From NCBI GenBank assembly GCA_947647735.1, contig CANSLJ010000021.1, forward strand, positions 1-64,000: a stretch of DNA of 64,000 nucleotides. The letters are read 5' to 3'. The DNA comes from an uncultured bacterium (GTDB taxonomy: Bacteria; Bacillota; Clostridia; Lachnospirales; Lachnospiraceae). Below, in pieces: positions 21,110 through 30,072 of this stretch. The notes below the pieces were generated by a model. That model had not been told where the DNA came from and made no database searches. It saw only the letters and a list, made by a program, of their open reading frames with translations. Made by a program: the position numbers and the translations under genes. Each line of letters begins with the position of its first letter. Within the stretch, counting starts at the first letter, position 1.

Positions 21110-21802
21110 CTATGCTAATTTTGCCACAGAAACCTTTACGCCAGGTCCCATTGTGGATGCCAGTGTCACGCTTCTGATATACTGGCCCTTTAATGCGCTC
21201 GGCCTCGCTTTCAGGATTGCGCCCATCAGAGCATCGAAGTTCTCCATCAGCTGCTCCTCTGTGAAGGAAATCTTTCCTACCGGGCAATGGATAATGTTTG
21301 CTTTATCCAGTCTGTATTCGATCTTACCGGCTTTGATATCTTTAATCGCTTTCGTAACATCCATGGTTACTGTGCCGGCTTTCGGGTTGGGCATAAGTCC
21401 TTTCGGGCCAAGCACCTTACCGAGACGTCCCACAACACCCATCATATCGGGGGTTGCTACTACAACATCAAAGTCAAGCCATCCTTCGTTCTGGATCTTC
21501 GGGATCAGTTCGTCGCCGCCCACATAATCAGCGCCTGCCGCTTCCGCCTCAGCCACCTTGTCGCCTTTTGCGAATACAAGCACTCTTACCGTCTTACCGG
21601 TTCCGTTAGGCAGTACAACCGCGCCACGAACCTGCTGCTCAGCGTGACGTCCGTCACAACCTGTTCTGACATGCACCTCTACGGTCTCGTCAAATTTTGC
21701 TGTTGCCGCTTTCTTTACCAGAGCCACTGCATCAGTCGGATCATACTGAACGGCACGGTCAACCAGCTTTGCTGCTTCCATATATTTCTTACCATGTTTC
21801 AT
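21110..21802 (-). CDS. rplA: 50S ribosomal protein L1
   Basis: The 230-residue L1 binds 23S rRNA at the E-site stalk and is known to repress its own operon. The signature [22 protein letters not shown] (residues around 118-140) and [10 protein letters not shown] are present. It lies 13 bases after rplK with a good ribosome site. Its downstream neighbour is capA rather than rplJ. Confidence 0.99.
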   Translation of the reverse strand: MKHGKKYMEAAKLVDRAVQYDPTDAVALVKKAATAKFDETVEVHVRTGCDGRHAEQQVRGAVVLPNGTGKTVRVLVFAKGDKVAEAEAAGADYVGGDELIPKIQNEGWLDFDVVVATPDMMGVVGRLGKVLGPKGLMPNPKAGTVTMDVTKAIKDIKAGKIEYRLDKANIIHCPVGKISFTEEQLMENFDALMGAILKARPSALKGQYIRSVTLASTMGPGVKVSVAKLA

Positions 21803-21815
21803 TGTCGTTCCTCCA

Positions 21816-22241
21816 TTAATCTTCTACTGTGATGCCCATGCTTCTGGCTGTGCCTGCGATCATGCTCATAGCCGCTTCCAGGTTTGCAGCATTTAAGTCA
21901 GGCATTTTCATTTCAGCGATCTCCTGTACTTTTGCCTTGGAAATAGTTGCAACCTTGGTCTTGTTCGGCACTGCGGAACCCGACTTGATATTGCATGCTT
22001 TCTTCAGCAGTACGGCAGCAGGCGGAGTTTTTGTAATGAAACTGAACGTTCTGTCTGCATAAACAGTGATCACAACAGGGATGATCAGGTCACCCTTATC
22101 TGCTGTTCTTGCGTTGAACTGCTTTGTAAATTCAACGATGTTCACGCCATGCTGTCCCAGTGCAGGACCAACCGGCGGTGCTGGTGTAGCTTTACCAGCA
22201 GGGATTTGTAATTTAATATATCCTACTACTTTTTTTGCCAT
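21816..22241 (-). CDS. rplK: 50S ribosomal protein L11
   Basis: The 141-residue L11 is part of the GTPase-associated centre. The proline-rich [21 protein letters not shown] loop and the C-terminal GTARSMGI are conserved. GGAGGTGCC precedes the ATG. The 172-bp gap to nusG holds a short GC hairpin but no clear promoter, so it may be read from the rpmG promoter. Confidence 0.99.
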   Translation of the reverse strand: MAKKVVGYIKLQIPAGKATPAPPVGPALGQHGVNIVEFTKQFNARTADKGDLIIPVVITVYADRTFSFITKTPPAAVLLKKACNIKSGSAVPNKTKVATISKAKVQEIAEMKMPDLNAANLEAAMSMIAGTARSMGITVED

Positions 22242-22413
22242 AATGGCACCTCCTATAATAAATTGTGGTCAGCGTCGTTTTATGACTCCCACTGTCCCAA
22301 CCATGTTTACAATGCATGCAGAGCATGTACCTGCACACTCTCCATACATTTACCGCGCATCATCAGATATATCCATATACCCGAAAATGCACCCCTCAAA
22401 GCCCCGGCGGGCT

Positions 22414-22932
22414 TCAGTTAAATTTCCGGACTTCTGCAAAGCTGATCTCAACAGGTGTATCTCTTCCGAACATATCCACGTTGATCGTAACCGCCTGCTT
22501 ATTGAAATCTATCCTCTGGACAACGCCCACTGTGTTTTTCCACGCGCCTGCAACAACCACGATCGTATCGCCTTCACTGAAGTCGATCGTAATATTGTCC
22601 ACTTTAATGCCGAGCGGCTTCATCTCCGCCTCGGTAAGCGGCACAGGCTTGCTTCCCGGACCTACAAAACCGGTAACGCCCCTTGTGTTACGCACCACGT
22701 ACCACGTATCATCATTCATCACCATGTTGATCAGAACATATCCCGGAAACATCTTCTTCTGCACGGTCTTGCGGACGCCGTTTTTCATCTCCATCACATC
22801 CTGCATCGGCACGCGCACTTCCAGGATCTCCTCCTGAAGGTTCCTGTTCTCAATGGTTTTCTCAATATTGGCTTTTACCTTATTCTCATATCCTGAGTAA
22901 GTATGCACTACATACCAATTCGCTTCTGCCAT
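22414..22932 (-). CDS. nusG: transcription elongation/termination factor NusG
   Basis: The 172-residue factor binds RNA polymerase and ribosomal S10 or Rho. The N-terminal NGN domain begins NWYVVHTYSGYENKV, and the C-terminal KOW domain holds FSEGDTIVVVAGAWKN. The length is usual. It lies downstream of secE as in most bacteria and is co-transcribed with it. Confidence 0.98.
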   Translation of the reverse strand: MAEANWYVVHTYSGYENKVKANIEKTIENRNLQEEILEVRVPMQDVMEMKNGVRKTVQKKMFPGYVLINMVMNDDTWYVVRNTRGVTGFVGPGSKPVPLTEAEMKPLGIKVDNITIDFSEGDTIVVVAGAWKNTVGVVQRIDFNKQAVTINVDMFGRDTPVEISFAEVRKFN

Positions 22933-23034
22933 ATACTCTCCACTCCTGTTTCCGTCTGCGCATACAGCCTCAGACGAATCCTTAAGGCAAATTTATTTGT
23001 AAAGACAAATTTATTTGTCTTGTTCTTGTGTGTG

Positions 23035-23235
23035 TTACATCGTCAGGAAACTAACACCATACTGTACGATAAAATCTAATATGGTAATAATGACCCCCAG
23101 CACAAGAGAAATGGCAACAACGGCAACGGTCTGCCTGATGATGGACGTCTTATCCGGCCATGAAATCTTTTTGAACTCAATCTTTACGCCGTCAAAGAAT
23201 CCTGTTTTGTTTCCTTTCTTTGAGGAATCTCCCAT
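23035..23235 (-). CDS. secE: protein translocase subunit SecE
   Basis: The 66-residue small membrane subunit of the SecYEG channel has the amphipathic stretch EFKKISWPDK, then one membrane span (about 38-60). This is the single-span form usual for Firmicutes. It is followed by nusG about 100 bases downstream. GGAGTAAAAA precedes the ATG. Confidence 0.97.
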   Translation of the reverse strand: MGDSSKKGNKTGFFDGVKIEFKKISWPDKTSIIRQTVAVVAISLVLGVIITILDFIVQYGVSFLTM

Positions 23236-23324
23236 TTTTTACTCCTTCCCGGGCTGATATATGCCCGCGGTCAGTCCACTTTCGCATCTTTCCGATGCTT
23301 TACATACTGCCGTAAAGCCGTGCT

Positions 23325-23474
23325 TTACTTTGTTTCTTTGTGTATCGTATGCTTTCTGCAGAATCTACAATACTTCTTCATTTCCATTCTGTCAGGATGA
23401 GTCTTCTTATCCTTTGTTGTATTGTAGTTACGCCTTTTACATTCCGTACATGCAAGTGTTATTCTCGTACGCAT
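23325..23474 (-). CDS. rpmG: 50S ribosomal protein L33
   Basis: The 49-residue protein starts [13 protein letters not shown] and has both CxxC pairs (CTEC and CRFC), so it is the zinc-binding form of L33. The start at 23474 follows GGAGGTGGAAAA. Longer upstream readings lack a ribosome site. It is first in the rpmG-secE-nusG unit. Confidence 0.97.
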   Translation of the reverse strand: MRTRITLACTECKRRNYNTTKDKKTHPDRMEMKKYCRFCRKHTIHKETK

Positions 23475-23536
23475 TTTTCCACCTCCAAGCGTCATTTCGA
23501 GCATAAAAAAAAGACCTAATCTCATCTCGTTCTGCC

Positions 23537-23565
23537 ACTATAACATAAGAAAGCCCGTTAGTCAA
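23537..23565 (-). promoter_or_regulatory. sigma-A promoter of rpmG-secE-nusG
   Basis: The minus strand reads TTGACT, 17 bases, TATAGT, about 60 bases before rpmG. Confidence 0.88.
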
Positions 23566-23585
23566 TCCTTTTTCAGAAAAACCCT

Positions 23586-23612
23586 TAAAAATCCTCCCAA
23601 AACATCCGATAA
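23586..23612 (+). promoter_or_regulatory. sigma-D promoter of the FliD-like gene
   Basis: TAAA, 15 bases, then TCCGATAA, on the plus strand about 90 bases before the ATG. It matches the same motif in front of flgM and flaG. A sigma-A-like pair (TTGTAA at 23616, 17 bases, TAAAAT at 23639) lies just downstream. Confidence 0.75.
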
Positions 23613-23702
23613 CTATTGTAACATGTTTTGAAAAGTGTTAAAATACGGGATAGGTATAAATGGATTTATAACCCGATTTCAAGGAAGAAAGGAGGGGACC
23701 GC

Positions 23703-25013
23703 ATGGCTTATAATGCCATTCAGGATAATATCTATAATTATTATCTGACTGCTTATACTCCCAAAAATGCCGGCAAATATGATGCCCACAAGCGGAGTGA
23801 GCTTCGTCATATTTATAATTCCATGATAAAACTCAATAAAGAATCCCCTCTGTATATGATCTCCGACAAACGGGAATCCGCCCGTTTTGCCGTAGGCCTT
23901 AAGGAGAACGCAAGGGAGCTTCACATGGAACTTGCCGATCTCGGCGGCAACCTTGACAGTAAAGAACTGTTAGAGCGCAAAGTGGCATATTCCAGCAATG
24001 AAGATCTCGTGACCGCCAGATTTATCGGCGAACATCCCTCAGACGAAAACACCATGCCGCTGGATATCGAAGTGCAGTCTCTGGCTTCGCCTCAGATAAA
24101 CCTCGGCAGTTTTCTGGAAAACGGCGCGCCTATCGCCCTGCCGCCTGATACCTACTCTTTTGATATCAATATCAACGACATGAACTATGAATTCCAGTTC
24201 ACGATCCGCGACGGCGAGACCAACCAGAATATCCAGAGCCGTCTCGGACGCCTGATCAATCATTCCAGGATCGGGCTGAAGGCGGAAGTCATAGAGGGGG
24301 AAAATAATACTTCTTCCCTCCATATCGAATCGGAGGCAACCGGTTTAAAACCCGGCAGGAATAAACTGTTTTCCATCTCCGACGATAAGACCAGCAAAGC
24401 ATCGGGCATGGTTTCCTATCTGGGACTGGATTATATTTCCCGCGAAGCCTCCAACGCCATGTTTACCCTAAACGGCGAGGCGAGGGAAGCCTCCTCCAAT
24501 AAATTTACGCTGGATAAATTTTATGAGATACAGCTTCAGGGCGTCAGCTCCGAGGAAAACAGCGTCGCCTCCATCGGCCTCAAGGCGGACTACGAAGCCC
24601 TCGCCGATAACGTGGCACAGCTTGCCGGCAGCTACAACAGTTTCTTAAGCGCCGTGGACCAGTTTAAAGCCGCACAGAGCAGTTCCGGTAAACTGAAAGG
24701 AGAAATGGCAGGGATCGCCTCCCTGTACAAGGATAACCTCTCAAGCATCGGGCTGAACGTGCAGGAGGACGGCCATATCGATGTAGATAAAGAGGCTCTC
24801 TCCGGCGCCATCCATTCCGGCGACGCGGACGATAAATTTCAGGTGGTCAAAAATTTCACCCAGCAGATCTTCCGCAAGACCCGGCAGATCTCCTTAAATC
24901 CCATGAAGTATGTGGATAAAACGGTGGTTGCCTATAAAAATCCGGGACATAATTTTGCAGCCCCCTACCACTCCAGCAACTATATCGGCATGTTGTTCAA
25001 TTACTATTGCTGA
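23703..25013 (+). CDS. FliD-like flagellar cap/hook-associated-type protein
   Basis: The 436-residue protein resembles the middle and C-terminal parts of FliD. It has the core LDIEVQSLASPQINLGSFL, the TYSFDININDMNYEFQF beta segment, a NQNIQSRLGRLINHS helix and a late coiled region with VAQLAGSYNSFLSAV. It lacks the normal FliD N-terminal start (compare the true fliD at 27696). I start at 23703 because GGAGGGGACCGC precedes that ATG. A sigma-D promoter lies upstream, so it should be made with late flagellar genes. Whether it caps the filament, acts as an adhesin or is a spore or surface protein is not known. Confidence 0.7.
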   Translation: MAYNAIQDNIYNYYLTAYTPKNAGKYDAHKRSELRHIYNSMIKLNKESPLYMISDKRESARFAVGLKENARELHMELADLGGNLDSKELLERKVAYSSNEDLVTARFIGEHPSDENTMPLDIEVQSLASPQINLGSFLENGAPIALPPDTYSFDININDMNYEFQFTIRDGETNQNIQSRLGRLINHSRIGLKAEVIEGENNTSSLHIESEATGLKPGRNKLFSISDDKTSKASGMVSYLGLDYISREASNAMFTLNGEAREASSNKFTLDKFYEIQLQGVSSEENSVASIGLKADYEALADNVAQLAGSYNSFLSAVDQFKAAQSSSGKLKGEMAGIASLYKDNLSSIGLNVQEDGHIDVDKEALSGAIHSGDADDKFQVVKNFTQQIFRKTRQISLNPMKYVDKTVVAYKNPGHNFAAPYHSSNYIGMLFNYYC

Positions 25014-25045
25014 AACAGCCGCAGGCAGATGCCCACGGCTGTTTT
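25013..25045. terminator. bidirectional terminator between FliD-like gene and glf
   Basis: A 9-bp stem (AAACAGCCG with CGGCTGTTT) has T runs on the plus side and A-rich arms on the other. It serves the two convergent genes. Confidence 0.8.
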
Positions 25046-25051
25046 TATCTG

Positions 25052-26155
25052 CTATGCTTCATCGCTCGCCATCTTGAGCGCTGCCGCTATCGTCTTGTCC
25101 ATATCATAATACTGGTACTGCCCCAGCCTTCCCCCGAAAAGCACATTTTCCTCCTTCCCGGCAAGTTCCAGATAGGCTTTGTATAACCGGTCATTTTTCT
25201 CATTGTTTACCGGATAATAGGGCTCGTCCCCCTTTTTCCACTCCGCCGGATACTCCCGGGTGATCACCGTTCCGGGCTGTTTTCCAAACTCAAAATGCTT
25301 GTGCTCGATAATGCGTGTATAGGGCACTTCCCGCTCCGTATAGTTTACGACCGCATTGCCCTGATAGTTTTCCTCCTCCGGCAGTTCTTCCGTTTCAAAC
25401 CGCAGGGACCGGTACTCCAGCGTTCCGAGACAATAATCAAAGTATTCGTCTATCATGCCTGTATAGAGCAGTTTCCCGTAAGTAATATCCTGATCTTCTT
25501 TTACAAAATCCTGCCAGGATATGCCGGTCCGCACATCGATCCCCTCCAGAAGCTTTTCCACGATCCGCGTATACCCGCCTTTCGGAATGCCCTGATACGG
25601 ATCGTTAAAGTAATTATTATCATAGGTAAAACGAAGAGGCAGCCGTCTAATCAGAAAAGCCGGAAGGTCCCTGCAATCTCTCCCCCACTGCTTTTCCGTA
25701 TATCCCTTCACCAGTTTTTCATAGACATCCCTGCCCGCTAAAGACAGCGCCTGCTCCTCCAGATTCCGGGGCTCCTCGATGGAAAGCTCCTCGATCTGCT
25801 CCTCGATCTTTCTCTTTGCCTCCGCCGGCGTTTTAATATTCCAAAGCCTGCTGAACGTATTCATATTAAACGGCAGGTTATACAGTTCATCCTTATAAAC
25901 CGCCACGGGAGAATTGACATAGTGATTGAACTCCGCAAACTGCCTGATATAATCCCAGACCGTCCCGTCGGAAGTATGGAAAATATGGGCTCCATAGCGG
26001 TGTACGGAAATTCCCAGCCGCTCTTCCGTATAGATATTTCCCGCAATATGTTCCCGTTTATCTATCACATAACAGGTCCTTCCTTTTCTTTTCATTTCAT
26101 GAGCAAAAACACTGCCGAACAGCCCTGCTCCGACTATCAGATAATCATAATACAT
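25052..26155 (-). CDS. glf: UDP-galactopyranose mutase
   Basis: The 367-residue flavoenzyme converts UDP-galactopyranose to UDP-galactofuranose for surface glycans. The N-terminal Rossmann motif DYLIVGAGLFGSVFA (about 3-17) and RYGAHIFHTS are present, with the GLF domain after. ATG 26155 is chosen because homology starts there. The open frame extends 44 codons further without family sequence. There are no other glycan genes nearby, which is odd for glf. It may supply galactofuranose to glycans made from a distant locus. Confidence 0.95.
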   Translation of the reverse strand: MYYDYLIVGAGLFGSVFAHEMKRKGRTCYVIDKREHIAGNIYTEERLGISVHRYGAHIFHTSDGTVWDYIRQFAEFNHYVNSPVAVYKDELYNLPFNMNTFSRLWNIKTPAEAKRKIEEQIEELSIEEPRNLEEQALSLAGRDVYEKLVKGYTEKQWGRDCRDLPAFLIRRLPLRFTYDNNYFNDPYQGIPKGGYTRIVEKLLEGIDVRTGISWQDFVKEDQDITYGKLLYTGMIDEYFDYCLGTLEYRSLRFETEELPEEENYQGNAVVNYTEREVPYTRIIEHKHFEFGKQPGTVITREYPAEWKKGDEPYYPVNNEKNDRLYKAYLELAGKEENVLFGGRLGQYQYYDMDKTIAAALKMASDEA

Positions 26156-26201
26156 CCCGCATTGCTTCCTTTCTTTTTTTGCACAATTGACAAGATATGT
26201 C

Positions 26202-26230
26202 TTGCCTGATTCCCAAAAATATAATAAAAT
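26202..26230 (+). promoter_or_regulatory. probable promoter of the XRE gene
   Basis: TTGCCT, 17 bases, TAAAAT on the plus strand, 35 bases before the ATG, in an AT-rich gap shared with glf. Confidence 0.55.
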
Positions 26231-26265
26231 GAATATAACTAAATATACAGAAGGAGTTTTTGCAT

Positions 26266-26607
26266 ATGAGTGAACTGGATTTTGCAAAAGTAGGTTTAAA
26301 AATGAAACAGCTCCGCGTAGAGCAAGGCTATACGCAGGAAATGGTGGCAGAGGACCTGGATTGTACAGTTGCTTTTGTCAGCAATCTGGAAAACAATCGT
26401 GCTAAACTGAATCTTCGGGTTCTGCTTTATTACTCTAAGCTCTGCAACGTAACTATTGATGAAATTCTTGAGCCCGGCTTCACAGACCGCACTCCTCAGG
26501 AAGCGAGCAAAGCTATGAATACGGAGCTGCTCCGTATTTTCCAGAGTTATTCACCCGATGAACAGAAAAAAATTCTGAAAACTCTCAGACTGTGGAAGAG
26601 AGGCTGA
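26266..26607 (+). CDS. XRE-family HTH regulator
   Basis: The 113-residue protein has a Cro/CI HTH in residues 8-65 (LRVEQGYTQEMVAEDLDCTVAFVSNLE), then a short helical tail (MNTELLRIFQSYSPDEQKKILKTL) like that of many clostridial repressors. ATG 26266 follows AAGGAG at 9 bases. It is divergent to glf, which it could regulate, but no operator was proven. A strong terminator follows directly. Confidence 0.88.
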   Translation: MSELDFAKVGLKMKQLRVEQGYTQEMVAEDLDCTVAFVSNLENNRAKLNLRVLLYYSKLCNVTIDEILEPGFTDRTPQEASKAMNTELLRIFQSYSPDEQKKILKTLRLWKRG

Positions 26608-26627
26608 TCTATCAGCCTCTCTTATTT
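26596..26627 (+). terminator. rho-independent terminator of the XRE gene
   Basis: A perfect 13-bp stem (AAGAGAGGCTGAT with ATCAGCCTCTCTT, loop CT) is followed by A then a T run. It overlaps the last codons of the XRE gene. Confidence 0.9.
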
Positions 26628-26631
26628 TTTT

Positions 26632-26680
26632 GAGAAGAAAAGCTCTATTTCTTCGAGAAGAAAAGTTCTATTTCTTCTTG
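26632..26680. repeat. short tandem duplication at a gene end
   Basis: Two near-identical 22-24 bp units (GAGAAGAAAAG.TCTATTTCTTC) lie in tandem. One holds the stop region of the FliT-like gene, and the other is a copy just past it. This looks like a simple slippage duplication. Confidence 0.7.
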
Positions 26681-27141
26681 TCCATAAACTGCGAATCCAT
26701 ATAATTAAGCTTCTTCATATTGTTATAATAGCTGAGCGCCGCCTTCCCGCCGTTTCTCTTCTGCCGCAGCGCCGCGCTTTCCCTTCTGGCAAAATTATCC
26801 ACTTCCAGTTTAATGCGGTTTTCCTCCGCCTGGATCAGCACATTCTTCTCACTGATCTCCGCGATCATATCCTGCATCGCCCTGATCTGAACAGCGTATC
26901 TCTCCTTATGGGCGATCATTTCCTCCCGTATCCTGTCGTAAACCTGCTCAAAACCGTCATCCAGCGAATCAATGCTCTCCGCAAGCACTACCTTTTCATT
27001 GATGCTTCTGTCAAAAGCCTCCATATCCATGCTGCCCTGCTTCAGCATATCTGATTCTTCCTTCTGATATCTCATGATCCTGTTCAGAATATCCAGTTTC
27101 TTTTTCAGGCTGTCCTGCAGCATATCCAAATATGTATCCAT
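26668..27141 (-). CDS. FliT-like flagellar protein (putative)
   Basis: The 157-residue protein is almost wholly helical and coiled-coil, with heptads through residues 1-125. It lies after fliD and fliS where fliT often lies, so a chaperone or regulator role for FliD/FliS export is inferred from context. Sequence match alone is weak. It is separated from fliS by a hairpin terminator and may depend on read-through or on an unseen promoter. The gene 3' end is tandemly duplicated. Confidence 0.6.
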   Translation of the reverse strand: MDTYLDMLQDSLKKKLDILNRIMRYQKEESDMLKQGSMDMEAFDRSINEKVVLAESIDSLDDGFEQVYDRIREEMIAHKERYAVQIRAMQDMIAEISEKNVLIQAEENRIKLEVDNFARRESAALRQKRNGGKAALSYYNNMKKLNYMDSQFMDKKK

Positions 27142-27211
27142 TTAAACTGTTCCTTTCCGCCGGTACATCGCTTCCCGAAACAATATACCCGCCATGCCGA
27201 CACTGCTTTAT

Positions 27212-27245
27212 AAAAAATGACCATACTTCTGCATGGCCATTTTTT
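27212..27245 (-). terminator. terminator after fliS
   Basis: On the minus strand a 12-bp stem (AAAAATGGCCAT with ATGGTCATTTTT, one G-T pair) with flanking T run ends the flaG-fliD-fliS unit. Confidence 0.75.
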
Positions 27246-27255
27246 CACTTTACAT

Positions 27256-27642
27256 TTATGCCTGTTTTTGAGGTTTATTTGCTTCCATTACCTGTTTCCA
27301 GGTGTCCCGCATGCTCCGAAGGTGTGTATTTACTTCCTCAAGGATCGCCGGGTCTTTTTTCACATTCCCCTCCAGAAGCCTTTGCAGCATGTAAACATAC
27401 ACTCTGTCAAAGTCTTTGGACACCTCGTATTTGGAATCCAAAGTTGCGCGAAACTCATTGATGATCTTCTCCACCTTGACAATATTATTATGGGCCTTCT
27501 CTACATCCTTTTTCTCTATTGCCATGATCGCAATATTGGTAAACTTGATCGCCCCGTCATAGAGCATCAGGGTAAGTTCCGCCGGTGAAGCCGTCAAGAC
27601 CTTGCTGTTATTGTACTGCGCGTACTGATTCATAGATCTCAA
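27256..27642 (-). CDS. fliS: flagellar export chaperone FliS
   Basis: This helical-bundle protein of about 128 residues binds flagellin and prevents premature polymerisation. The start region NQYAQYNNSKVLTASPAELTLMLYDGAI is typical. A TTG at 27642 has GGAGG at 8 bases and seems the best start. The ATG at 27633 lacks such a site but would give the classical N-terminus. It lies 54 bases downstream of fliD. Confidence 0.95.
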   Translation of the reverse strand: MRSMNQYAQYNNSKVLTASPAELTLMLYDGAIKFTNIAIMAIEKKDVEKAHNNIVKVEKIINEFRATLDSKYEVSKDFDRVYVYMLQRLLEGNVKKDPAILEEVNTHLRSMRDTWKQVMEANKPQKQA

Positions 27643-27695
27643 TTTCTTTTCCTCCACTTAAAACGCCATACCTGACGATAGATGGCCCATGCCGT

Positions 27696-29570
27696 TTAAC
27701 CGAACAGGCTGGAAATGGAACTCTCCTTGGAATTCAGTTTGGACAATGCAACCTCCATCTGTGAGAACTTCTCATACCATCTGTCGATATAATCATTGAG
27801 CTTCTTCTGCTCCGTAGAAATCTTGCTGTCATACTCCTTCAGCTCGGTAGCCATCTGTTTATCGTTGTATACCGTATAGGAACTGCTGTACTCGCTTTTT
27901 GCCATCTTGTCTTCCAGCGTATCGTACATGTTATTTGCAAGTTCCTTAAAAAATTCTATCACAGTATCAGGATCTGTTGCAATGGCTTTTTTCAGCTTAT
28001 CCTCATAATTCTTTACGTCCGAATCATCCGGATCACCGTTGATGTGATATGCGCTCTTCTCATTGTCTTTCGCCTTGAAGTATCCCAGCGTCTCAATACC
28101 GAAAGCGGAAAGGTAGATATCCTGCCCGTCATTGAAACCTGCTCTTCCCGAAATATGAGTCTGCAGCATCACGTTCTTCAATGCGGAAGATACGCTGGAT
28201 AAAGTGGTATCACGCCTGAGCAGAGACTCTTTGATCTTCTTCTCCCACTCCTCCACTTCCGTATCGGACAGAGCTTCCTTCTCCTCCTTGGTCAGAGGCT
28301 CATACTTGGATGCACTCTCCGCATTGTAGAGTTTATCCATCTCGTTGATCAGTTCGCTGTACTTCTTAATAAAATTCTTGATCACATCGTAGATACCGCT
28401 GGTATCCTGCTCGGTAGTCAGCGTGATCTCATCGTCATCCTTTGTCTCTTTATGTACAGTCAATGTCAAGCCGTTGATCTCAAAGTTGTTTGTGGCAGAG
28501 GTAAACTTAACACCGTTTAATTCTATCACTGCGTCCTGTCCGTCAATTTTGGATGCCACTTTACCGGCGTCTTTCTCCGCCTGAGTAAACGTTACACCAA
28601 ATCCATCTGCCATTCCTTCCGTCATCAGGCCAAGAGCCTTCAGCGCTTTACCAGCATTCTCTTTGTATTTGCTATTAATATCTGCAATATTCGATGCTTC
28701 GCCTATCTTAATATTATTAGCTACTATGATCTTGTCTCTTTCAGCATTCGCCGCATTTTTTCGTGCCCTTTCTTCCGGGGAATCGCTGAACTCTATTACC
28801 TCTTCATCTGGCACATGCAACAAACCTGTATTGGCATTCGCAGCTATAATTTCATTGTTAGCCGCTATAATCTTATCCCTCTTCGCATTCTCCGCTTCTT
28901 TTTGGGCCAGAATTTCCTCTGTATCGCCCACTACAGGCACCTGCTTTTCCGGAACTTTCTGCAGAGTAAGAGGTTCAAACTTAAAATCAGCCGCTTCTCC
29001 GGTTTCCTTGGAAGTGATGAAGAAACGCTTTGAACTCTCGTCAAATTTCGCTTCAAGGCCTGCCTCCTTGAATTTTGTAACCATATCATTCAAGGTATTA
29101 TAGCCGTTGAAAGTGATCATCTTTTCTTCGCCGCCGACATTTACCTTGAACGCAACCGACTGGGTATTATCCTTCAGCCAGTCCATACCTTCCATATTGG
29201 CAAGCAGCTTCTCACCTGAGGAAGCATCAATCTTGCCGCCGGTAAGAAAACCGGTTTTTGCAACCTTATTTATCTTCAAAGATTGCACACCATTCATGGC
29301 ATCGCCGCTGGTAAGAATCGTAACCGCACTCTCATCGGAAACCTTCGTTGTTTTCTTCGCATACGCATAGTCAAAACGCATATCGCTGACCACATCGGAA
29401 TATAAAGAATATATCTTTGTATTTAACTCTTTCCATGCGTCAATCTTCCAGCTCAGCTTTGTCTGTTCTTTTTCAATTTTCTGCACTTTAACCGAACGGG
29501 CGCTTGCCAATTCCGTAATGATAGCTTCTGTATCGAGTCCGGAATTCATACCGGTAATTCTAATAGTCAT
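27696..29570 (-). CDS. fliD: flagellar cap protein FliD
   Basis: The 624-residue filament cap (hook-associated protein 2) has the classical start TIRITGMNSGLDTEAII, the N-terminal FliD domain to about 105 and the C-terminal domain ending with YIDRWYEKFSQMEVALSKLNSKESS. A duplicated Lys/Glu/Asn-rich segment (residues 213-247 and 259-293) is inserted between them and probably forms a coil on the variable outer part. It is transcribed with flaG from a sigma-D promoter. Confidence 0.97.
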   Translation of the reverse strand: MTIRITGMNSGLDTEAIITELASARSVKVQKIEKEQTKLSWKIDAWKELNTKIYSLYSDVVSDMRFDYAYAKKTTKVSDESAVTILTSGDAMNGVQSLKINKVAKTGFLTGGKIDASSGEKLLANMEGMDWLKDNTQSVAFKVNVGGEEKMITFNGYNTLNDMVTKFKEAGLEAKFDESSKRFFITSKETGEAADFKFEPLTLQKVPEKQVPVVGDTEEILAQKEAENAKRDKIIAANNEIIAANANTGLLHVPDEEVIEFSDSPEERARKNAANAERDKIIVANNIKIGEASNIADINSKYKENAGKALKALGLMTEGMADGFGVTFTQAEKDAGKVASKIDGQDAVIELNGVKFTSATNNFEINGLTLTVHKETKDDDEITLTTEQDTSGIYDVIKNFIKKYSELINEMDKLYNAESASKYEPLTKEEKEALSDTEVEEWEKKIKESLLRRDTTLSSVSSALKNVMLQTHISGRAGFNDGQDIYLSAFGIETLGYFKAKDNEKSAYHINGDPDDSDVKNYEDKLKKAIATDPDTVIEFFKELANNMYDTLEDKMAKSEYSSSYTVYNDKQMATELKEYDSKISTEQKKLNDYIDRWYEKFSQMEVALSKLNSKESSISSLFG

Positions 29571-29608
29571 CTTCGTTTACCTCCATATTTTATCCGGGCA
29601 TCTGCTCT

Positions 29609-30067
29609 TTACAGCTTTTCATCAACCAGGATACCTGCGATCTCCCAAACTTTGGCAATCATATCAAGTGTTTTTTCAGGAGGAAGTTCTTTAATCACTT
29701 CCTTAGTGTCCTTATCAACAATCTTGATCGTTACTCTGTTAGTTGCTTCATGAACTCCAAATATTGCTGAAGAATGGCTCAAGCTCTTATTAAACTGCTC
29801 TACAGCTTTCTTGATCTTATCGCTCTGCTGCTTTGTCATCTCAGCATAGTCAATATTTTCCTTCTGATCACTGCCGGTATTTTCACTATTGTTCTCTGAT
29901 GAATCTGTAGCTGCCGCCACTGATATTGTAGTGGGATCAATATTGTTTACTTGAGTCTCTGTTGGGTTCGCATCCGTGCTAACCGACTCTGTTTTCTGTG
30001 TTACATTCTGCTGCAGGGGCTGTGCCTGCATTGTCATAATACTTCCTAATGGTTCTATTGCTGCCAC
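29609..30067 (-). CDS. flaG: FlaG family flagellar protein
   Basis: The 152-residue protein has a low-complexity, Thr/Ser/Asn-rich N-terminus and the FlaG domain in the last 75 residues (FGVHEATNRVTIKIVDKDTKEVIKELPPEKTLDMI). In other bacteria FlaG affects filament length. The start is GTG 30067, because GGAGGTGA lies exactly 5 bases upstream. Readings from the upstream ATG at 30091 would run through the site. The ribosome site lies in the loop of a small hairpin that fits a CsrA target. Confidence 0.9.
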   Translation of the reverse strand: MAAIEPLGSIMTMQAQPLQQNVTQKTESVSTDANPTETQVNNIDPTTISVAAATDSSENNSENTGSDQKENIDYAEMTKQQSDKIKKAVEQFNKSLSHSSAIFGVHEATNRVTIKIVDKDTKEVIKELPPEKTLDMIAKVWEIAGILVDEKL

Positions 30068-30072
30068 TTTAG

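Noticed and set aside
22396-22414. GC hairpin between nusG and rplK as a terminator
   Set aside because: The stem is only 6 bp and no T run follows, so it is too weak to call.
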